Source of the DNA: Blepharisma stoltei
Lineage: Eukaryota > Ciliophora > Heterotrichea > Heterotrichida > Blepharismidae
Direction of reading: 5' to 3'
DNA length: 64,000 nt
NCBI GenBank assembly: GCA_914767885.1
Contig: CAJZBQ010000032.1
Span: forward strand, 744,001 to 808,000
Notes under the pieces: model-generated
Database searches by the model: none
What the model was told of the DNA's origin: nothing
Seen by the model: the letters and a program-made list of their open reading frames with translations, nothing else
Translations under genes and position numbers: made by a program
Shown: positions 41,932 to 52,972 of the stretch, in pieces
Numbering within the stretch: position 1 is the stretch's first letter
Layout of the letters: each line of letters starts with the position of its first letter

Positions 41932-43320
41932 TTAATCAACTCCAGGCTCTCTTTTATTTTTTCTTGCAAGTTTCGCTTCTCTTGCTTCATTTGCTAAAAA
42001 TTCTTGAATATAATCTTCATAAAACGTCCTGAGATGAAAAGTCTGTCGATTTATATCTCTTATATCATCTACCTTAGCCAGCGCTTTTAAATAGTCAATA
42101 AGGTTAAAAAGCTCTTTATCATAATAATCGTCCATTCATGATATAATCGGAACTCCATTATCTAGCTGATTTCCAAATGAGTAAGCTGAATTATCAATAA
42201 TTACCATATCTTTAAGTTTTCTGTTTGCAAATATCCGAAGATCTTTCATATAAATACCTTCGACATTTACACAGTTATTTCTATATAAGCGATGATGAAT
42301 GAGCTCTTTGCTAGGGTCTAGGTAATCTAATACAACGTCTGCATAACATTGGTGGCTGGCTGTGAATACAATAATTTCATATTCTTTATTGATTTCTCTT
42401 AAACACTCAAGGGTGTAAGGCCTAACATTAATTCCTGCATCTATTGCTTCTCCAGTAGGAAATATAATAGGTAAAACTACATCGCAGTCTTCTATTCCAT
42501 CACAGCAATGAACCAGTGTTTCATCTAAATCAAAAATCGCTGTCTTTTTATTTTCCCAGCCTGGCCTTTTTGGCAAATTTAGTCTTTTTTCTCTGATTTG
42601 GCTGATTTCTACAGGTGGCAAATTTCTAATTAATTTTAATGATTGAAAAGTTTGGAAGAGGTGCTCTTTATAATAAGCTTCACTTTTTGCTTCAATTTCA
42701 GCTTCAGTTAATTGCTTTTTAATTCTTTTAGCTGACGCAGGCTTTTGTACCTGCGTGACATAGATATTTAAACTTGGGGATGACCCTGTTTCTGGCTTAA
42801 TTTCAATATTTTGTACTGCTGCTTTATTAGTGACAGTTTTAGGTCTTGGCGGCAGCCCAGGAGAATTTTTGGATCCTGTAGGAGTTGAAGGCTTTTGGCT
42901 TGATTTTCTTGGAGATGTTCCTTTGGCACTTAATAAATTACTTTTTACTGCGAAAACAGGTGGCGCTTTATGCGCTGATTTTTTGACTTTTGAAGGAAAA
43001 TTGAAGGAGCTATCGTTTGAGGTGGGAGTATTCCCTTCGCTATGGATTTGTTTAGGCTGCTGTTGTTTTGAAACAGGCGCTTTATGTTTTGGAGTCCCTG
43101 ATGTTGTAGGTATTTTGCTTGTATTTAGAGTTCCCCTTGAATGAGAAGGGGAATTTTTATTTAAAGTAAAAATTTGATTTGATGCTGTGTCGTCGTCATT
43201 TTCTGGAACATCTATTGTTAGCTTTGAGGCTTTGGCTAGAATATTGCCTCCTTTTTGAATAGATGAGAAATATCTAGGGTCTGGGTGGGCCTTAGGCGAT
43301 GCCATATTATTACTAATCAT
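41932..43320 (-). CDS. NLI/SCP-type HAD phosphatase, long N-terminal tail
   Basis: 462 codons, read through one UGA Trp (GVPIISWMDDYYDKEL), which sits at the family's conserved GIPI.SW position. The catalytic DxDxT is in AIFDLDETLVHCC; other HAD motifs are FTASHQCYADVVLDYLDP and IIDNSAYSFG. Residues 1-240 are Ser/Pro/Lys-rich and probably disordered. SCP/Dullard-type enzymes remove phosphate from Ser/Thr of the RNA polymerase II CTD or other proteins. Start is ATG at 43320 or five codons later. A second family member lies at 62291. Confidence 0.92.
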
Positions 43321-43562
43321 GATATCCTATATTTTATTGAAACTGAGAAAATAAAATTAATAGAAATGAACAAGCTTTTTATTTAAGGTTTTAATTTATT
43401 GTCAATCTAGAGATATGATTTTATTAATTATTATAAAATTAAGATATTTCTGATATTTTTCAGGTTTATATCAATTATAGAATTTTATCTTGAATAGCCC
43501 TGCAAGGCACGCTTTCTGGATGAACCAAAAGGTATTTACATTTGAAAGCTTAGAAAAAACAA

Positions 43563-44110
43563 TTCTATTAAAGATTTTTAAATAAAAATGAAATCGTATT
43601 TTTATTAATTACTGCAATATATGGAAGGAATTCTCCTATGCTTGATCTTCGAGCATCTCTCAAAGTCCCTATATGAACCTCCAATAATTATTGTAGCTGA
43701 GCAGGGGTCTACTGTAACAGCAGTAATGAAGTCTATGCAATTTGTTTAACAAGTCTCCCATTTACAGGCGATCTTGTTGAAGGAATATTTAGCAGGCTTC
43801 CAAAACTTTTGATTTTGGCTATCGTGATTGATGATAATTCCCAAACTCAAGCTTTAACTTTTTCCAGCGATCTTTGCACATTGAATTCTTTGAATCAGCT
43901 GGAGCTTCAGAAATTAAATATAAATACAGCGTTTCCTTCACAAATTCTCATCTGCGAATTTGCCTGATTTCTCTAATATGACCAAACTAGAGACGCTAGA
44001 TTTGAATGGAAATAAGTACAGGGAACATTCCTCAATCTATAGAATTTAGTAACTTTGCAATTATTCAGTAATTCACTTAGTGGAAGTCATGCAGCAAGAG
44101 TGGGCTATAA
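43563..44110 (+). pseudogene. Plant-type LRR protein N-terminal fragment, copy 1
   Basis: Reads as a signal peptide plus LRRNT region with frameshifts: AIYASNSPMLDLRASLK, then WTSNNYCSWAGVYC (both Trp by UGA) and LRR-like units (SSDLCTLNSLNQLELQKLNI). One A is missing after the ATG relative to copy 2, and several later shifts break the frame. It is the inverted partner of 51110-52887. The gap 43321-43562 to the phosphatase gene is AT-rich noncoding. Confidence 0.7.
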
Positions 44111-44340
44111 CCAGTCATAAGTTATAATTAATTATTTAGGTCATAAATATATTGCTCTTCTTAAAATCTGCAAAGATTAATAACTCGTTTAAAATGGAGT
44201 GATTTCTCTAAAGGGGCTCATGGCTCGCCCAAATTTACTAAACTATTGGCGTAGGCATTTTAAAAGATCAGTTAAGGTAAGTTTATTTCTAATTGCGTTA
44301 CCCTGGTATTATATTAAAACTATCATGTTTAATACTTAAT

Positions 44341-44393
44341 TATAGAAAATTCCTGGGGATAGCGCGGAATACGCTATCCCCAGGAATTATCTA
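44341..44393. repeat. 53-bp TA-flanked palindrome inserted in the left arm
   Basis: Starts TATAGAAAATTCC and ends GGAATTATCTATA, with 17-bp perfect arms (AATTCCTGGGGATAGCG) around a 6-7 base loop. The right arm of the foldback lacks it (aatacttaattaattttt), proving insertion at TA. Confidence 0.85.
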
Positions 44394-45870
44394 TAATTTT
44401 TTTTGGGGATTTTTATGTTTAATTTAATAGTTAATTTTTTTAAAAAATTTTGGTACCTTCTAAAGTGACAAGGATAGTCATTAGCGAATCAGACAGAAGG
44501 TATTTTTGAGAATATCCTTCCAGAGTCCGTTGACATTTTCCAATATATAAATGCTTATCTGAACTATGAAGGTCGGACAGGTGTTTTTAATAAACAGTTC
44601 CACTATTATTAGACGAATTAACACTTTAATCAATATAAAAATTAACATGACTAAAGCTTTTCTAATTTTTTTAAACTTTCATGTCCTACCTTAAGGTTTA
44701 TTAGAAAAAAAAATTCCCAAAATAGCCTTTGGTTATTAATGTTTTGGACTAAAGGACCATATGCATAAATATACGAAATTAAGATATATTAAATACAAAT
44801 TACGCGCAGCTTTGACGGGTCTCGTAGTACTATAATTACATTTTTTATACTTTCAAAATCCATGTTTAAATTATAGGTAGAGGATTTTAACAAACCTCAT
44901 GGACAGGGCATTTTATGAATTATCAGCTTTGGCCTCTAAAAATTTTTTGACCATTTTTGACCTAAAATAATTAATTTTGGAAATTAAATCATTATAGAAT
45001 TATTTTTCCTATTAATGATTTTCTGCATAAAGAATACTTATAAAAGTATAATTCTAATTAAATATCTATAAATATTCTTTCTAGTTTAAAATAGTAGCCA
45101 GCATGATATATAATATAATATGATAATATTAAAATTACTTTTACCTTCTAAGAGGCTCTTCTAATAATATCTGATAAAATCTCAATATTTCTGATTTAAA
45201 TTGATTCGAGTCTAATCATAAATTAATTTTTCTGATAAGAACTCAGCTTGATATAAAAATGAATATTCTGATGTTTCTCATTTTCTTAATACAGATTCTC
45301 AAGAATTTTCAATTTCTTCAAAGCCATAATTCAGCACAATAGATATCAACCTTACTAATTCTATACCGTTTGCTCCATGATCAATAAGATTTTAGTCAAA
45401 AAAATTCATCTGAATAATATTCTTATTTTTTGTATTAAACGTCATTATGCCTTCAGAAAATAAGATGGATAGATAATAGATTTTCTAATTTAATTTAAAA
45501 TTATACATCTATAAGTATTCTTTATGCAGAAAATCATTAATAGGAAAAATAATTCTATAATGATTTAATTTCCAAAATTAATTATTTTAGGTCAAAAATG
45601 GTCAAAAATTTTTTAGAAGCCAAAGCTGATAATTCATAAAATGCCTGTCCATGAGGTTTGTTAAAATCCTCTACCTATAATTTAAACATGGATTTTGAAA
45701 GTATAAAAATGTAATTATAATATTACGAGACCCATCAAAGCTGCGCGTAATTTGTATTTAATATATCTTAATTTCGTATATTTATGCATATGGTCCTTTA
45801 GTCCAAAACATTAATAACCAAAGGCTATTTTTGGATTTTATTTTTTTTTCTAATTAACCTTAAGGTAGGA

Positions 45871-46490
45871 TATACATAAAATGGCCGGAGACGAGTGACC
45901 CGTCCTCTCGTGGCGGGTGTCCTTATGTATACCGGACGTGGTTTTTGGATGCGGAGAGCTACTCAAGGGAAGAGTTAGCCTCGAGGCGAGAGGCCTAACC
46001 CAATTTCCGCTGATTTTGGGACTTGACCGGGCAGCAGTTTTTCGCATTCTTTTTGCCAGTAGCGCCGAGGCCCAGATTTGGTGTCCGAAAGAGGCAGGGT
46101 GAGTTACCTGCCTAAGCTACTTGGTGGCTTCGCCCCGAATCCCGCAAGGGGTTGAGTTCTTTCTCGGAGCTAATCCGGAAAAGAGGGGAAGGTGGAGCTC
46201 GACTTAGACCTCAGGGCATAAGTCTCTCCAGTTAAAAGGGCCCTCGAGAGGAGGGCGATCTGGCCGGACTAAGCAGGGTTGGGTAATTCTGGCGCCTAGG
46301 TTGGAAATGGTGGTTCCCGGCAAAATCCGTATGACTCGGATCAGGAGGGAAATGCCTCTACCGAGAAACCAGGGGTTTCGGCCCGGGTCTAGGTTAGCCT
46401 TGAGGGAGCCCACCCCGCAGCTAACGCTGCGGAACACATGGTGTCTAGGAAGTGGGGACTATAAAGACCAATCATAATCTAATCTAATCT
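45871..46490 (+). mobile_element. SINE-like retroposon, family A, in the right arm
   Basis: 620-bp GC-rich element with the 15-bp duplication aaccttaaggtagga (45856-45870, 46491-46505). The left arm has the empty site (gtcctaccttaaggttt). It begins tatacataaaatggcc and ends in a TAATC-repeat tail. Related to 11055-11700 over most of its length. Confidence 0.9.
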
Positions 46491-46556
46491 AACCTTAAGG
46501 TAGGACATCAAAGTTTAAAAAAATTAGGAAAGCTTAGTCATGTTAATTTATATATA

Positions 46557-47330
46557 TAACTCCCCCCCCTCCGTGAGTGAACAAAAAAATTTTGTTCACT
46601 CACGGAGGGGGTTAATTTTTTTTTTTTTAAAAAAATTTATATATATATAAATTTTATAAAAAATATTTTTTTTCGAAATTTAAAAAAATCCTAATTCGCA
46701 AAATTTTGAAAGCAAATATTAATTTAATTTATAAAATTTATGTTTTAAAAAGCAATTTTTTTGAAAATTAAACATAATTAGCTCTAGATTTCATTAAACT
46801 AATTATCATTTATATATCAAAATTTTTTTCCTTACTCCCCCCCCCCCCCTCCGTGAGCGAACAAAAAAATTTTGTTCGCTCACGGAGGGGGGTTAATTTT
46901 TTTTTTTTAAAAACAATTTATATATAAATTTTATAAAAAATATTTTTTTCGAAATTTAAAAAAATCCTAATTTGCAAAAATTGGGAAGCAAATATTAATT
47001 TAATTTATAAAATTTATGTTTTAAAACGCAATTTGTTTAAAATTAAACAGAATTAGCTCTAGATTTCATTATACTAATTATCACTTATATATCAAATTTT
47101 TTTTCCATTAAAATTTTTTCTATTAAAAAAATTTTTGTTCACTCACGGAGGGTGGGTTTTTGGTCAAAAAATGGCGATTTTTCTAATGGTTTTGTTCGCT
47201 CACGGAGGGGGGGGGGGGGAGTAAAAAAATTTTCTATTAAAAATTTTTGTTCACTCACGGAGGGTGGGTTTTTGGGGCAAAAAATAGGGATTTTTCTAAT
47301 GGTTTTGTTCACTCACGGAGGGGGGAGTAA
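46557..47330 (-). mobile_element. BogoMITE-like MITE (outer), reverse orientation
   Basis: TA-flanked in the foldback right arm. Fold-back pair on the left (T-type motif), direct-copy pair on the right (ttcactcacggagggtggg; gttcactcacggagggggg). A second BogoMITE splits it. Confidence 0.9.
46833..47223 (-). mobile_element. BogoMITE-like MITE (inner), nested in another BogoMITE
   Basis: TA-flanked, 390 bp, near-perfect ends with polyC/polyG. Motif copies: hairpin pair and outer end are C-type (gagCgaac), internal copy T-type. Confidence 0.92.
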
Positions 47331-47806
47331 GGATTAAAGTGTTAATTCGTCTAATAATAGTGGAACTGTTTATTAAAAACACCTGTCCGACCTTCATAGT
47401 TCAGATAAGCATTTATATATTGGAAAATTTCAACGGACTCTGGAAGGATATTCTCAAAAAATACCTTCTGTCTGATTCGCTAATGACTATCCTTGTCACT
47501 TTAGAAGGTACCAAAATTTTTTTAAAAAAATTAACTATTAAATTAAACATAAAATCCCCCAAAAAAAATTAATTAAGTATTAAACATGATAGTTTTAATA
47601 ATACCAGGGTAACGTAATTAGAAATAGACTTACCTTAGCTGATCTTTTAAAATGCCTACGCCAATAGCTTGGTAAAATTGGACGAGCCGGGGCTCATTAA
47701 TCTAAGTATATTTAAATCATAAAAGAGAATCAACAAATATATAAGCTTTATATCAAATTTTGATGGAACAACCAAAAATAGAATCAATTTTAATTAATTC
47801 AATTGA

Positions 47807-50800
47807 TTAAGATTTTTTAAATCTCTTTTCTGGCTTTTGTACTATATTTCTTTTTCTTTTTCTACTATTTCCTTCCTCTTCTTTTTCTCGTAACTTATTA
47901 CGTATGATTTCCAAGCCGGAGTCTTTCTCTTTGATTTTTTGAATTAATCTTTCTATGTTTTCGTCACCAAACTCAATTCTTTTTTCATTTGTTAAAGTAA
48001 CATCATTTTCTCGACACAATATTGAACTCTCTGGAAATATTTTTCCTTTTGAAGTACTAAAATGATTATTTATATCTAATGCAACTTTAATGCTGAATTG
48101 GTGCTCGTCTATATGAATCTCTCATTTTCCATCAACAATATTTCTATAAAATACAATTCCGCGAATTATCATTCGTTGGAGATAGTCATAATTTGGATTT
48201 AAGACAACTTCTATGTACTTTTTAGCGCATATTTGTCAAAGCGCATCATGAGCCTTTTCACAGACCACAGAAATTTCAGCTTCTCCTAACTTTTTATACT
48301 CATGAATTATAGCAACATCCCCCTTTCCACGCTTTGAAATGAAAATCCCATCAAGCTTTTTTTTGAATTTGTTAGATATCTCAAAACCGATAAAATATTT
48401 TGGATCATTTGATGTTAATAGTGGTATTGCTCCTGCTCCTCCTACGATAGTTTGAAAAAACTTTTCACTTTTATCAGTTCGTTCGCTTATTTTATCAAGG
48501 ATTTCTTCTTGTATCGCTCTTGAAACTTCATCTTTATGCTCTAAATTTTCAACAAATTTGTCTAACCAATCATAAGAATTAATTTGATTTTCTCCTGTTA
48601 TCTTTAGTCATACATTAAGCATTTTGGGGTAAAAATATTTTCTCACTTCTTTATTAGGAACTACCAAAACATTGATTTCTTTCTTATTTTCTAATAGAGT
48701 CAAGTATCCTGCATGAAGTAGCAGTAAATAAGGATTATTTGCTGTCCAAGGTTGATTAATAATCGGGTTTTTCAATTCAAGATACCCAGCTTTCATTATA
48801 TCAAATAATTCATTATCAAATTTAAGAGCTTCGAATATCGAAGTTAGAAATCTACCATCATTATCAAACTCATTTCAATATTGACTGAGAGGTCATTCGT
48901 TATTATCAACAGCAAGCTTCAAGCAGCTTATTATCGATCGAGAGTTGTATATTTTATGACCCCCTACATTATATCCATTATATCAGTCTTTTATTAATGT
49001 TTTCTGATCCATTAAATGACGGTCTGAATATTCTATTAAGTGCTTATTAAGCAGCCATTCAACATCCGCTTCAGTAAATCCAAAGAATTTTGAATATGAT
49101 TTTGTCGAAATAGTATAAGGAAAAAAAGCATCTGGACTAAATATTTCAAGCAAAGTGTCATAATAATATCCAGCTACAATTAATTTTTTAATGCAATGAT
49201 CTGTATGATCGACGAGCTGTTGCATTGTTTGCCATAAGAGCAGCTCAATTTCATTCTGGTTATCTTCGGTGAGTCCTCTATTAAAATTTTTATCATATCC
49301 ATCAATAATAACAATAACAGCTTGCCTATGAATTATATGAAGCATATGAGCCAAATTTTCCAGTGCTATATTTATATCTATTTGTGAGCTGAATTGCCGA
49401 TAAGTTCTAAACAGCTTAATTTCAGCGGGCAATATTATTTCATTACGATCAATAATATGTTCCAGCACCTCAACATCTCGATTTTTATAATTCATTATTT
49501 CTACTCCGTATTGCTCTATTATTTTCTCTAAGTACTGACAATAGGAAGAAATATGCTCTTTATACACACGTGAAATTTCTGTTTGAATTTTTTGTAAAAG
49601 GATTTCCGGAGACATTAATCCTCGTAAAAATATCTTAACTAAATCAGGAAAAGCAAAAAAAATAGTCGGAATACACCCAGCAAATTGTCTATAATGTCCA
49701 TTATCAGCATTCATTATTTCAAAGCATTTTTTACTGTCCAAATTATTTAAATCAGTGTTATTTTTTCCTCCTGTAAATAAATACAAATTTGCGAATTGCC
49801 CATTTTCATCTTGCTCTGGATTTAAAAATGTCTTTAGCATAGTTAAATTCAATGTTTTGCCCCAACCTCTTGGTCTCAAAATTGCAAAATTTCGACGCGT
49901 GTCATCTAAAATTGCTTTAATGAAAATTGTTTTATCCACATAGACAGCCTTATCATCAATCATGAGTTTAAAATTCCTATTGCTAGTGCTAAAATTATAA
50001 GAACTTTGGACTCTAATTACTGATTGTGGTGTCGTAGGAGACTCTTTTAGCTTTTTATTCTTGGAAATTGGTGTTTGGAAGATATTGTGGCAGGGTATTG
50101 GGCTAATATTTAAAGATTGGATAAATTTATGCGCCATATCTTTTTTGCCTTTTTCTTTAAAATCCCTTAATATGCACAATTGATTCATGCTCAATTTGCT
50201 TAATATAATACCCGCATCAACTTCCGATATTACCCAATCTTCCATATCTCTTTTAAGCTCATTTGAAATTGAGTCTTTTATCCATTCAAGCCAATTCAAC
50301 TCGAAATCTCACGAGCCTATTTCACAATTTTGTGTCAGGATTTGAATAATACTTTGTTGTTCAAATAGCGCTGTAATTTTATAAGCTGATTTCAAATCAA
50401 ACTGAGAAAATGAATCTAAAAAGGCAGATTTGCCTGTTGAAATCAGCATAACTATATTGTACATTGATAATAGGCAGCTTTGGAGGCAATGCTTATACAT
50501 TTTAATGCTATGATGATCGAATATCCAATAAGTTTTGAAAAAGCCTCCAAAGGTAGCTGATTGTCCATCAGGCTCATTATAAGAAATTTTTGTACAAAGC
50601 AGGTATTTAAGGAGAGGAGGCAAACTATAATTATTTCCTGATGAATCAATCGAAAAAACTAGCTCAGAAGGGTTATATAGATGTTCTCCGTTAATATTTA
50701 TGTAGTCCTTGGGGATAACTACCATTGTTTGCCATATGTATTTTTGCTCTATTTGTTCATCTGCAAGATTAGAGTTTTTACTTACATCTAATTTTCAATA

Positions 50801-51076
50801 GGCTACAATAGGCCTCTTAAGTTTTTCACCATCATTTGCAATCGCCTCTTCGATTTTCTTTGTATAAGATAACACACCAATTACTTCATCATCATCGATG
50901 GCGGGAGAATTAATCAAAGTCAACTCTGAGCCTATTATATGAATTTTGTCTTGGTAAATACGCTTAAGGGCCTCTTGAATGCCGAAGGCAGATGCATAGC
51001 ATTTTGTTTTGCTTAAACGATCATAAGTATCAAGATTGCTAAAAACGGTGTAAAGATCCTGTTTTAAGCTTATCAT
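47807..51076 (-). CDS. AAA-ATPase-like / PD-(D/E)XK nuclease-type protein, intact
   Basis: One 1089-codon frame from ATG 51076 to UAA 47807, with eight in-frame UGA codons read as Trp. Residues 1-260 are of unknown fold. From about residue 365: YVDKTIFIKAIL, then Walker A RPRGWGKTLNLTML (about 400-413) and Walker B VIVIIDGYD (about 587-595), as in the AAA-ATPase-like family (PF09820). The family's WYNGYNV-KIYNSRSI block follows; its Trp is UGA. The C-terminal part has KLDGIFIS and HEYKKLGEA (Asp ... ExK, about residue 925), as in the associated PD-(D/E)XK nuclease family (PF08011). The last 80 residues are charged and basic. Such ATPase-nuclease proteins are linked to mobile elements or effectors in other lineages. 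A truncated copy lies at 53700-54490. Confidence 0.85.
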
Positions 51077-51609
51077 ATTTTTATTAATCAAACTCAATTT
51101 ATAAGAATATTTCTTATAACCACACTTGCTACATGACTTCCACTAAGTGAATTACTGAATAATTGCAAAATTACTAAATTTGGTAAATTTGCTGTAGATT
51201 GAGAAATGCTCCCTGTACTTATTTCCATTCAAATCTAGCGTCTCCAGGTTGGTCATATTAAGAAATCAGGCAAAATCCTGTCAATCCACAATAAGCCACA
51301 TGGAGAATTTTTAACTTTGTGCAGCTGAGAATTTGTAAAGGAAACGCTGTATTTATATTTAATTTCTGAAGCTCCAGCTGATTCAAAGAATTCAATGTGC
51401 AAAGATCGCTGGGAAGAGTTAAAGCTTGAGCCTGGGAATTATCATCAATCATGGTAGCCAAAATCAAAAGTTTTGGAAGCCTGCTAAATATTCTTTCAGC
51501 AAGATCGCCTGTAAATGGGAGATGTGTTAAACAAATTGCATAGACTTCATTACTGCTATTACAGTAGACCCTTGCTTAGCCACAATAATTATTGGAGGTT
51601 CATATAGGG

Positions 51610-52360
51610 TTAGGTTAGGTTTTACTTAAGCAGCTACTGCTGCCGAATGAGCCTTATGGCTCACTTTTCTCCTGCACTTCCACAACTTTTCTGCTCTTTT
51701 TATCAGTTCCATAGATTTCCCTACTTTCATCCCATTCGCATCCCTGTCAATTTCATCATTTTCTTTGGTCATTTTGTTGTTTTGTGGTTTTGGGTGCTTT
51801 TAGAATTTTTTGGGTTCTTTTTGGAATATTGGGCAATTTCGCGCTTTATGGGTTCTTTTGGTGCCTTTTGGGTTTTTTAGATTTTTGGTAGACTCTTGGT
51901 TTTTTAAGCTTTACGATAGTTAGCAGCATTTTTTTCCCTTGCATCTTCTCCTCTAGCTTAACTGCTCTTAACTCAGGGTTTTTGATCCCTACTTCTTCTC
52001 CCACTATCTTGATTGGTACAGTGGTCAGCATTGCTTCCCCATCATCCAGGATCATCCCATCCATTTTTGCAAAGAAAAGAACGATTCTTTCAAATTTTTC
52101 ATCTTTGCTTGGTAATTCTCCCAATAAATCTTCATCTTCTTCCTCTTCTTCTTGACTTTCCACAGTTTCCTCATCACTTCCCTCGTCCAGTTCTCCCTCC
52201 GCTTCTAGAAGTCTGATTTCTTCTTCCACATCTCTACTTCAGCTAAAGCTTCATCAAGATCTCCATCTTCATACGGGTAGCCACTATCTAAACAATATTC
52301 GTCCCAAGAGTCATGGCAACTTGAGTACAAATACGCCATATTCATGGCAAAAAATAAAAG
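51610..52360 (-). mobile_element. Retroposed gene copy (processed pseudogene)
   Basis: 751-bp insertion between tggaggttcatataggg (51593-51609) and its one-mismatch copy (52361-52377). On the minus strand it starts near an ATG (MNMAYLYSSCHDSWDEY), encodes an acidic then basic protein (DEGSDEETVESQEEEEEDED; KKPRVYQKSKKPKRHQ) with one frameshift and one UAA, and ends in CCTAACCTAACC. It could be a retrocopied host mRNA or an ORF1-like retroelement piece. Confidence 0.65.
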
Positions 52361-52448
52361 TGGAGGCTCATATAGGGACTTTGAGAGATGCTCGAAGATC
52401 AAGCATAGGAGAATTGCTTGCATATATTGCAGTGATTAATAAAAATAC

Positions 52449-52863
52449 ATAAATAAAATGGCATTCGGTCCGAGAGAAATTAGCTTTGCTAATTTTCTCT
52501 CCCTCACGCAATTTTATTTATATGGTTAGGTTTTCTTCTGAGAACTTCTGGACAGCAACAGCAGTTTAACTCTGGCAGATAAGCCGAGGCACTGCTCCAA
52601 GTCCATCAAGAGGCTCGAAGTTTTACCTCTCATCACACCCGAGGAAGGTACCCTTAGGCGGAAACACGCGCAGGAGATGAGTCAAGGAGAGCGAGGCGAA
52701 CGCAGCCCGTCGAAGCCGGAACATCGTATTTACCCTGTGCCTTGGTGAAACGAAGTGGATCATTCCAGAGGTCCATGGGCCCGACACGTGGATAAATATG
52801 GTGGTAGCCCTGGAAGGTGACCCCGTAGTGGACGTTAAACGATATAGATAATATAACGATAAC
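52449..52863 (+). mobile_element. SINE-like retroposon, family C
   Basis: 415-bp insertion with the 15-bp duplication gattaataaaaatac (52434-52448, 52864-52878). It starts ataaataaaatggcattcgg, shares CACACCCGAGGAAGG and CCTTAGGCGGAAACACGCGC with 14933-15370, and ends in a (GATAAC)n-like tail. Confidence 0.85.
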
Positions 52864-52972
52864 GATTAATAAAAATACGATTTTCATTTTTATTTAAAAA
52901 TCTTTAATATAATTTAAATTTGCAATAGTTTTTAATATTGATAATTAGAGTTACTGGTTATTTAAGAATATT

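Larger units (their letters stand above)
44222..47688. mobile_element. Mutator-like foldback element with 9-bp target duplication
   Basis: Flanked by GGGGCTCAT at 44213-44221 and 47689-47697. Ends are inverted (GGCTCGCCCAA... / ...TTGGACGAGCC). The arms continue as an inverted repeat of about 0.8 kb each (left about 44222-45060, right about 45515-47688 once nested insertions are removed). Long terminal repeats with a 9-bp duplication fit Mutator-like elements. The unique core (about 45065-45510) holds a broken minus-strand ORF (EENSWESVLRKWETSE-type, with UGA as Trp). No transposase was seen, so it is non-autonomous. Confidence 0.75.
51110..52887 (-). pseudogene. Plant-type LRR protein N-terminal fragment, copy 2, with two nested insertions
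   Basis: Inverted copy of 43563-44110. It starts at ATG 52887 (MKIVFLLI then TAIYASNS after the retroposon). Its WAGV codon region has a UAA where copy 1 has UGA. LRR units such as LPSDLCTLNSLNQLELQKLN are visible. Retroposed segments at 51610-52360 and 52449-52863 interrupt it. It ends about 35 bp upstream of the ATPase/nuclease ATG on the same strand but with stops between. Confidence 0.72.

Noticed and set aside
47152-47572. ORFs near the right end of the foldback
   Set aside because: They cross MITE ends and terminal-repeat sequence and have no partner in the other arm.
44222-47688. Assembly artefact (inverted chimera) as the explanation of the foldback
   Set aside because: The arms differ by substitutions and by arm-specific insertions, and a 9-bp duplication flanks the whole, which a chimera would not produce.
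51077-52887. An LRR/ATPase-nuclease fusion gene
   Set aside because: Same strand and only about 35 bp apart, but stops lie between them in every frame and the LRR part is frameshifted.
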